Shown here: piece after piece, positions 57,964 through 64,000 of the stretch
Layout of the letters: each line of letters begins with the position of its first letter
Position numbering within the stretch: the stretch's first letter is position 1
NCBI GenBank assembly: GCA_902591495.1
Contig: CACJAW010000001.1
Coordinates: 1 to 64,000 of the forward strand
DNA: 64,000 nucleotides
Origin: an uncultured Pseudohongiella sp.
GTDB taxonomy: Bacteria > Pseudomonadota > Gammaproteobacteria > Pseudomonadales > Pseudohongiellaceae
Reading direction: 5' to 3'
The notes under the pieces: generated by a model
What the model was told of the DNA's origin: nothing
The model's input: the letters and a program-made list of their open reading frames with translations, nothing else
Database searches by the model: none
Program-made: the position numbers and the translations under genes

Positions 57964-59933
57964 TTAGTGGACGACAGAGTCAATGACTGTCTGGAAAAAT
58001 TCGATATGATCCCATTTCGCAGGAAATTCTGTTAAGTGATAAGAGTTTTTTCGCTCATTCGTATCCCCCACTATCTCAAGGGTACTATTTCTCACTGCAA
58101 CGAGATCGAGTCCTGGATGCACATAGATATTGTTGCTCCGACTTCCTAGTGCCATGAACCACTCATTAGAAACACTTGGCCACCAAAAATATCCATAACC
58201 GTAAGGTAGAGAGGACGTAATTGACGTCGTCAGGGCCGTTGACTCGGCTACCCATTTACCTGAAATAATGGTTTCTTGCTCCCATTTGCCTTCTCGAGCA
58301 TAAAGTAATCCAAAGCGGGCGAAGTCTCTAGTTGTGGCGTCGATGCAGCACCATGGCATGTAATTATCAAACGCGTCCTTCCACCATGATGCAGTCATAC
58401 CAATTTTTGAAAATAACACGCTATTAGCAAAGTCATATAAGTTCATTTTAGTTGTTTTCTCAATTATCTCGCCAATGACTTGGGTATCCGCATTTTGGTA
58501 ATTCCAGTTATAGTTAGCACCTCTCCAATGAGCCCTAGTAGGGTCAACTTCTCTGTCTTGAATGCTGAATGTTCTATTATTGACAGGTTTTGAATAATCG
58601 ATTGATCCATCTTCTTTTAAAGTGCCCGAATACATCACTAGACCATCATTGCCACCTTTTTCTTTCAAGCCTGAAGACATCATTAATAGATTCTTTATAA
58701 GAACATTTTCGCTTTCGTTGTTTTTCCATTCTTCAATAAAATCCGCTGCCGGAATATCAATGGATGAGATATAACCTTTGTCCAAGGCCACGCCCATAAG
58801 TGCACTCGTAAACGATTTTGCTGACGACCAAGAGGTGGCGATGGTGTCTTTAGTTGATTCAGCAGCATACTTTTCAGCGACTACAGCCCCATGCCGGATA
58901 ATTACCAGCCCTTGGGTATTTTGCGATAAGGATTCTCCGTCAACTGTTACTTGGTCAAACGCATAATTTACCGCCTCTTGCAGTTTGTCGCTATTCATTC
59001 CTACTTCTTCAGGTTCGACGACAATCCAAGAGGTTGACGGAAATGTCTGTAGAGAGCTGGTCAAGTTTGAGTTAATTGCCTCAAATAGGAGATTCTCTGA
59101 GTCAGTAAGTCTCAGATTTACTTCATAGAATTTATCTTTGTACTTCAGTTTTTTGATTTTCAGTGTGTCAAATTCAAACTTATTTGAAAGATCAGTAGAG
59201 GGGATATTGACTTCTTTAGCAGAAGTTAATTTTAAGCATATTGTTCTACAAGGAGTAATACTAAAAGTAGCTCGGTAGTTTTTTTCACCTGCGGTAAGAT
59301 GCTTAACCTGAAGTATGCCCTCGTCGAAATTCGCTGAGGTATCATACTCTATAACAAAGGCTAGTTTGTTCTCACAAGAAATATCATTCCATTCTCCAGG
59401 TTTGCCTAGATAATTCGTGGCATCTGCTTTCTTGGGCCAGGATTTTACACCCATGGCCAGACAGTCTTGATTATCCATAAAATCGTCTGGCTCTCCGTAT
59501 TGAGTATTAAAACCAGGTCCTTTACCCCATAAGTCGTATGCGGTGATCTGTGAGGTATCTATCTTGGTCCGATCACTCCATCTCCAGTCGCCCTCTATGT
59601 CTATGTCTGATCCCCCTAGCCAAAAATATTCTGATCCGCCACCATCACTAGCAGATGTTTGAGTTTGAGACATAAAAGACCTCAGGAAGGTATTCTCTTG
59701 AAACGATTCTATTTTGACGAGTGCTCCGGATTTTTCGCCAGCAAATTTTGATGCATCGGTCCAACTCATTGGTAATTCAACTTTCTCATAAGTATGGCCA
59801 TTAAAAGTATGCAGATTTTGGGACTTTCGGTTATCTGCTGAAATGAGATCAGAGGAAAATAGCAGACAAATTGTTAGTTTGATTATTAGAAGCTCTTTTC
59901 GAAATTTGTCGATCTTAACTTTTTTTTACGCAT
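57964..59933 (-). CDS. C-type lectin domain fused to serine hydrolase, start behind a slippery A-run
   Basis: The main frame (59769 to 57964) begins inside a C-type lectin-like domain (SWTDASKFAGEKSGALVKIESFQENTFL ... WSDRTK, GEWNDISCENKLAFVIEY), followed near residue 270 by a beta-lactamase-family esterase with SxxK in SWSSAKSFTSALMG. No ATG, GTG or TTG precedes the domain in that frame. An ATG at 59933, overlapping the MFS stop, opens MRKKK and reaches A-AAA-AAG; one base back in frame gives KIDKFRKELLIIKLTICLLF, a convincing signal peptide, and then HTFNGHTYEKVELPMSWTDA. So the true product is probably a -1 frameshift/slippage product, or the A8 run has lost one base. Secreted hydrolase that binds a glycan-like partner is inferred. 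Confidence 0.72.
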
Positions 59934-61161
59934 CGATTGCCTGCTTATAGGTTTGCAATTTATCGTGATAGCTATCCTCTTTAATGTAAAAATGAAGAAT
60001 GGCGGCTATTAAGCCTAGCACAATGCCTGCAAACCAAACTCTGTCATAGCTTCCAAAATTTTCATAAAGCCATCCTCCCAACCATACGCCGGTGAAACTG
60101 CCTACTTGATGGCTGAAAAATACTATACCGTATAGGAATGACATATAACGAGTTCCAAAAAAAGTCGCTACTAAACTTGATGTTGGCGGTACTGTAGCCA
60201 ACCACAGGAATCCCATCACAGCACTGAAAATCAAAACACTTGTGGTTGAGATGGGAAGAGATAAAAAAAATGTAATTGCAATCGCTCTACCGAGATAAAT
60301 AGAAATCAAGAGTTTACGCTTAGAAAAAGAGTTACTTGCCACTCCGGCATAATATGCACCAAATATATTACAAAAACCGATGATGCTGATGCTCAATGCA
60401 CCTAAATACGCTGAAAATCCTAAGTCAATCAAGTAGGCTGGCATGTGCACTGTGATGAATGCTAAGTGAAAACCACAAACATAGAACCCAAAGATTAGAA
60501 GTAAGTACGAGCGAACACGTAGAGCAAGGCTCGCAACCTCAAATATCGGCATCGAAGTTTCGCTTGAATTCTCTTTTGGGGCTCCACCGCCACTTTTAGT
60601 TATTGGTATTAAGAAAATAAACATGCCACAAACTGATAAGCTTATAATCTGGAGAGCCTGAAACCAGCCTGTAGTTTCTATTAGCAGCTGAATTAGCGGA
60701 ACTATTATAAATTGACCTAAACTGCCTGCAGCTGTCCCGATTCCTAATGCCCAACCTTGTTTTTTTTCTGGTACCAATTTAACTAAGACCGGCAGTATTA
60801 TCCCGAAAGAAGTCCCGGCGATTCCAGCGCCAACCAATAAGCCTGCTGTCAAGATGATCGTTAATTGGGAGCTTGCATATGCCATCCCGCTAACGCCCAG
60901 TGAGTAGCATATAATTCCGGCAATTAGCACTCTTGTGCTTCCATGCTTGTCAGCGATTCCCCCTGCGAAGATCGCGAATATGCCCCAGGCTAAATTTTGG
61001 GATGCAAGGGCCAGTCCCAGAATATCTCTTCCCCAATCACGGTCAGCTGACATAGGCTCAAGAAATAAACCAAATCCTGCACGAAAACCGAAGGAGAGCA
61101 TGACGAAAACACAGCCTGCAATAACAACTGATACATATGCATTATTTTTCTCTGAGGTCAT
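59926..61161 (-). CDS. MFS transporter
   Basis: 411 residues, twelve helices: VIAGCVFVMLSFGFRAGFGLFLEPMSADRDWGRDILGLA and GGIADKHGSTRVLIAG (family loop 2-3 motif). The C-terminal tail is short and charged. Substrate unknown; related MFS proteins import monocarboxylates. Its stop overlaps the ATG of the lectin gene, so they are coupled. Confidence 0.85.
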   Translation of the reverse strand: MTSEKNNAYVSVVIAGCVFVMLSFGFRAGFGLFLEPMSADRDWGRDILGLALASQNLAWGIFAIFAGGIADKHGSTRVLIAGIICYSLGVSGMAYASSQLTIILTAGLLVGAGIAGTSFGIILPVLVKLVPEKKQGWALGIGTAAGSLGQFIIVPLIQLLIETTGWFQALQIISLSVCGMFIFLIPITKSGGGAPKENSSETSMPIFEVASLALRVRSYLLLIFGFYVCGFHLAFITVHMPAYLIDLGFSAYLGALSISIIGFCNIFGAYYAGVASNSFSKRKLLISIYLGRAIAITFFLSLPISTTSVLIFSAVMGFLWLATVPPTSSLVATFFGTRYMSFLYGIVFFSHQVGSFTGVWLGGWLYENFGSYDRVWFAGIVLGLIAAILHFYIKEDSYHDKLQTYKQAIDA

Positions 61162-61246
61162 TTTCGAGTATTGTTCTTTTACTGGTTGATTAACGGAAAA
61201 CTAAATCAAAAAGTTACTTGTAGATTGGCAACTTGGTTCGCCGGTT

Positions 61247-62521
61247 CTAGCTGAAAATTCCTTTAAAAATAAAGAAAAATACAATAGACAGTATAGCACC
61301 GGCGGGAAGTGTGACGATCCAAGATAGAAATATTCTACCGACGACGCCAAAGTTTAGGGCACTCATGCCCCTCGCAAGCCCGACACCTAAAACGGCCCCA
61401 ACGAGAGTGTGTGTTGTTGATACGGGGATACCCGTGCCGGAGGCGATAACTACGGTTGTAGCGGCAGCAATTTCGGCGGCGAATCCACGACTCGGCGTAA
61501 GTTCGGTGATATTTTTTCCAATGGTCCTGATTACTCTGTGGCCCCACATTGCCAGTCCAGTGACTATTCCAAAGCCACCCAGAAGCAATATCCATACTGG
61601 TAGCGCAGATTCAGCTTCGAACGCACCATTATTCGCGATCACGCTATTTATAGCTGCTAATGGGCCAATCGCGTTAGCGACATCGTTTGATCCATGAGCA
61701 AAAGCCATAGAGCAAGCCGTGAAAATCATTAATACTCCAAATACACGCTCAACGCTTTGCATCTGTGCAGTTGGCTGATCAGAGTCGGGTAATCTTAGTC
61801 TGCGCAGCAAAAAAATACCGATGATGGCGGTCAGGAGCGCAAATGCCAGAGCTAGGAAGGCACTTTGACTAAATGTTACTTCCAGACCAACATGACTCAA
61901 ACCTTTTACAAGTGTGACCATTGCGATTACGAAGCCGACAAGAAACATATAATAAGGAACAAATTTCTTAGCGTACTTTAGCGGATCCTCTCTGCTCAAA
62001 ACTAATTTTTCGACTGAAAGAAAGAGTATGAAAGCAATGGTTCCTGAAAACACAGGAGAAATGATCCAGCTGGCAACTATCTCGAGTACTTGACCCCACA
62101 TAACTGAATCCGCTGAGATACCGACCACGGCAAAACCGACAATAGCACCAATGATGGAGTGAGTAGTTGATACAGGCCAGCCGTATTTTGAGGCCACTAC
62201 CAACCATATACCTGCTGCCAAGAGGGATGAAAGCATCCCAAAAATAAGTAATTCTGGTCTATCGTCAAAACCAGCACTCTCAATATCGATAATGCTGCTT
62301 CTTATGGTTGAGGTAACCTCTCCTCCCGCGAGCCAGGCGCCAGTGAACTCAAAAACCATTGCGATAATTATGGCTTGCTTAATTGTAATCGCTCGGGCTC
62401 CCACAGAGGTGCCCATTGCATTCGCGACGTCGTTTGCACCAACACCCCACGCCATAAAAAAGCCAAAGAAGCAGGCCATGATTAATAGCAAAAAACCGTA
62501 TTGGGAAATTACATCAGACAT
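61247..62521 (-). CDS. pitA: PiT-family inorganic phosphate transporter
   Basis: 424 residues, about ten helices. The duplicated PiT signature is visible: MAWGVGANDVANAMGTSVGARAITIKQA near the start and ACSMAFAHGSNDVANAIGPLAAI in the second half, with GWPVSTTHSIIGA and GTGIPVSTTHTLVGA. Low-affinity, proton- or sodium-coupled phosphate uptake; no PhoU-like partner is adjacent. Confidence 0.92.
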   Translation of the reverse strand: MSDVISQYGFLLLIMACFFGFFMAWGVGANDVANAMGTSVGARAITIKQAIIIAMVFEFTGAWLAGGEVTSTIRSSIIDIESAGFDDRPELLIFGMLSSLLAAGIWLVVASKYGWPVSTTHSIIGAIVGFAVVGISADSVMWGQVLEIVASWIISPVFSGTIAFILFLSVEKLVLSREDPLKYAKKFVPYYMFLVGFVIAMVTLVKGLSHVGLEVTFSQSAFLALAFALLTAIIGIFLLRRLRLPDSDQPTAQMQSVERVFGVLMIFTACSMAFAHGSNDVANAIGPLAAINSVIANNGAFEAESALPVWILLLGGFGIVTGLAMWGHRVIRTIGKNITELTPSRGFAAEIAAATTVVIASGTGIPVSTTHTLVGAVLGVGLARGMSALNFGVVGRIFLSWIVTLPAGAILSIVFFFIFKGIFS

Positions 62522-62758
62522 TATTTAGGGGAATTTAGTCGTCAATTTTATTATAATAAAAACCTGTTTTTGTTCTTGGTCGTTATGAACAGAGCGCAGT
62601 TTACTAACATCTAGCGACGAATACTATGGCAGAAATATAATATGCCAAGACTTTGCTGATATCATCGTCTGGCTAAAAGCTTGTAAACTTTTAAAGACCT
62701 CCTTGATTAACTCGATGGAGAATATTTTTGAAAATCAGAAACACTGGAAGGGTGATCA

Positions 62759-63079
62759 ATGATTAGCATTACTTATATCGAACATGACGGAACTGAGAGA
62801 TCTATTGAAGCCAGGCCAGGCTCGTCGGTTATGTTGGCAGCTGTTACAAATGGAGTGCCAGGAATCGATGCAGATTGCGGAGGCTCATGCTCTTGTGCAA
62901 CCTGTCATGTTTTTGTAAATGAAGAATGGTTAAGCAAGATCGGGGAAATTAATCCTACGGAAGAAGCAATGCTCAGCTTGAGTCCAGACCGCAAGGAAAA
63001 CTCAAGATTAGCCTGTCAGATTCCCGTTACGGAAGATCTGGATGGTTTGGTAGTTACCACTCCAGAATTTCAGTTCTAA
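62759..63079 (+). CDS. [2Fe-2S] ferredoxin
   Basis: 106 residues of the adrenodoxin/putidaredoxin type: cluster Cys in DADCGGSCSCATCHVFV (C-x5-C-x2-C) and a later Cys in SRLACQIPVT. Electron donor for the P450 gene 54 bp downstream, which completes a typical bacterial class I pair; the reductase is not in the window. Confidence 0.92.
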   Translation: MISITYIEHDGTERSIEARPGSSVMLAAVTNGVPGIDADCGGSCSCATCHVFVNEEWLSKIGEINPTEEAMLSLSPDRKENSRLACQIPVTEDLDGLVVTTPEFQF

Positions 63080-63132
63080 TATTACGCGCTAACTAATTCA
63101 CTATGCTGTTCAAGAAAGGGGGCAACGCGTAT

Positions 63133-64000
63133 ATGAATAAGTCTGATATTAAAAAACACCGTCGCAGTAAATGGAGTATGGTGGGTAAAGATCCGTACTC
63201 AATCCCTTTGGAACAAATCGATTTATCCCATCCGGGTATTTGGCAAGCTAATGAGTACCTGCCCTTCCTGAAGCGTTTGAGAGATGAAGACCCAGTACAT
63301 TTTTGCTCAAATTCTGCAGTGGGCCCTTATTGGTCAATAATGAAATATAAGGACATTATGGAGGTTGATACTTCACCAAATATCTACTCCTCTGAACCAA
63401 CAATTGGAATAGTAGACACGTTTGAGGAATTCACGCTCCCGTCATTCATTGCGATGGATCCTCCTAAGCATGACGAGCAGCGAAGAATAGCGCAGCCGGT
63501 TGTAGCTCCAGCTAACTTGAAAAATCTTGAGGTTACTATACGAGAGCGAGCTTGCAAGATTTTGGATAAACTTCCCTTGGGCGAAGAAATAGACTGGGTT
63601 GAAATGGTTTCAATTGAGTTGACTACACAAATGTTAGCAGTTTTGTTTGATTTCCCCTTTGAAGATCGAAAAAAGTTGACCTACTGGTCTGATATGACAA
63701 CTGCGATACCTAATAGGGGTGGTGTGGCAGATTCTCAAGAACAGCGCTGGGGAGCTATAGAGGAATGTCTGGAGTATTTTCAACGGTTATGGGATGTACG
63801 GATCAATCAAAGCCCAGGATTTGATTTGATATCGATGCTTGCTCATGGTGAGGCAACCAGGAATATGCCTCCAAAGGAATTTCTGGGAAACCTGCTCTTA
63901 CTGATCGTAGGCGGTAACGATACGACACGCAATTCAATAACTGGGGGAGTGGTTGCGTTAAATGAGAATCCTGAAGAATATGAAAAGCTCAGAAGAAATA
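63133..64000 (+). CDS. Cytochrome P450, CYP153-like (cut by window end)
   Basis: At least 289 codons, running off the window. RLRDEDPVHFCSNSAVGPYWSIMKYKDIMEVD, SFIAMDPPKHDEQRRIAQP and the I-helix oxygen-binding motif LIVGGNDTTRNSITGG are typical of CYP153 alkane hydroxylases; the haem Cys lies beyond the end. ATG 63133 with AAGGGGG upstream. With the preceding ferredoxin it would oxidise the ends of medium-chain alkanes or fatty acids. Confidence 0.9.
   Translation, partial: MNKSDIKKHRRSKWSMVGKDPYSIPLEQIDLSHPGIWQANEYLPFLKRLRDEDPVHFCSNSAVGPYWSIMKYKDIMEVDTSPNIYSSEPTIGIVDTFEEFTLPSFIAMDPPKHDEQRRIAQPVVAPANLKNLEVTIRERACKILDKLPLGEEIDWVEMVSIELTTQMLAVLFDFPFEDRKKLTYWSDMTTAIPNRGGVADSQEQRWGAIEECLEYFQRLWDVRINQSPGFDLISMLAHGEATRNMPPKEFLGNLLLLIVGGNDTTRNSITGGVVALNENPEEYEKLRRN

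Overview
The window looks like chromosomal DNA of a marine, heterotrophic gammaproteobacterium. It is moderately AT-rich and carries a large TonB-dependent receptor, thiolase and acyl-CoA ligase genes, a ferredoxin plus CYP153-like P450 pair, TauD and sulfatase enzymes, several NHL/PQQ-type secreted dehydrogenase-like proteins, and a selenocysteine tRNA. No species can be named from the sequence alone.

Layout. 1-15.9 kb is ordinary core chromosome: TonB receptor, the ribosome-rescue factor ArfB, a thiolase, a two-gene UGSC locus whose small subunit is read through an in-frame UGA (selenocysteine), QmcA/NfeD, a MacAB-type efflux operon, a FabH-like synthase and a DUF547 protein. At 15925-16019 lies tRNA-Sec (selC). 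Its last 23 bases are repeated exactly at 38468-38490, so 15997-38490 is a roughly 22.5-kb island integrated in the 3' end of selC. It starts with an AlpA-type regulator and phage-like small genes but has no recognisable integrase.

The island (and its right shoulder to about 40.8 kb) is the unusual part. It is packed with 17 intact copies of small (145-173 aa) proteins that begin with one membrane helix. Ten share a pair of C-terminal cysteines. Five lie in a tight head-to-tail operon (18125-20461) between a phage-like gene and a ribbon-helix-helix gene; most others lie on the minus strand. Short repeated 5' modules, a ~48-bp leader (called R here) and a signal-peptide module (called S here), precede unrelated genes or survive as orphans. 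There are also fused and truncated relics. Together they read as a mosaic produced by repeated recombination at 5' ends. Other cargo includes a sulfatase, a GC-richer cyclase, small lipoproteins, NTF2-like proteins, MotA-like membrane proteins, a serine hydrolase, a GFA protein and a Bax-inhibitor-like protein.

38.5-40.8 kb, just right of the island, holds a secreted HNH nuclease, two more small barrel-like proteins and another paralog whose upstream region is duplicated inside the island. From 40.8 kb to the end the chromosome looks ordinary again: alanine symporter, TauD-like dioxygenase, amidotransferase, HNH, HAD phosphatase, transporters, PQQ-type sugar dehydrogenase, a cytochrome b/molybdopterin oxidoreductase pair, acyl-CoA ligase, a DsrE-like protein, a lectin/beta-lactamase fusion whose start is hidden behind a slippery A-run, MFS and phosphate transporters, and a ferredoxin/P450 pair cut by the window end.
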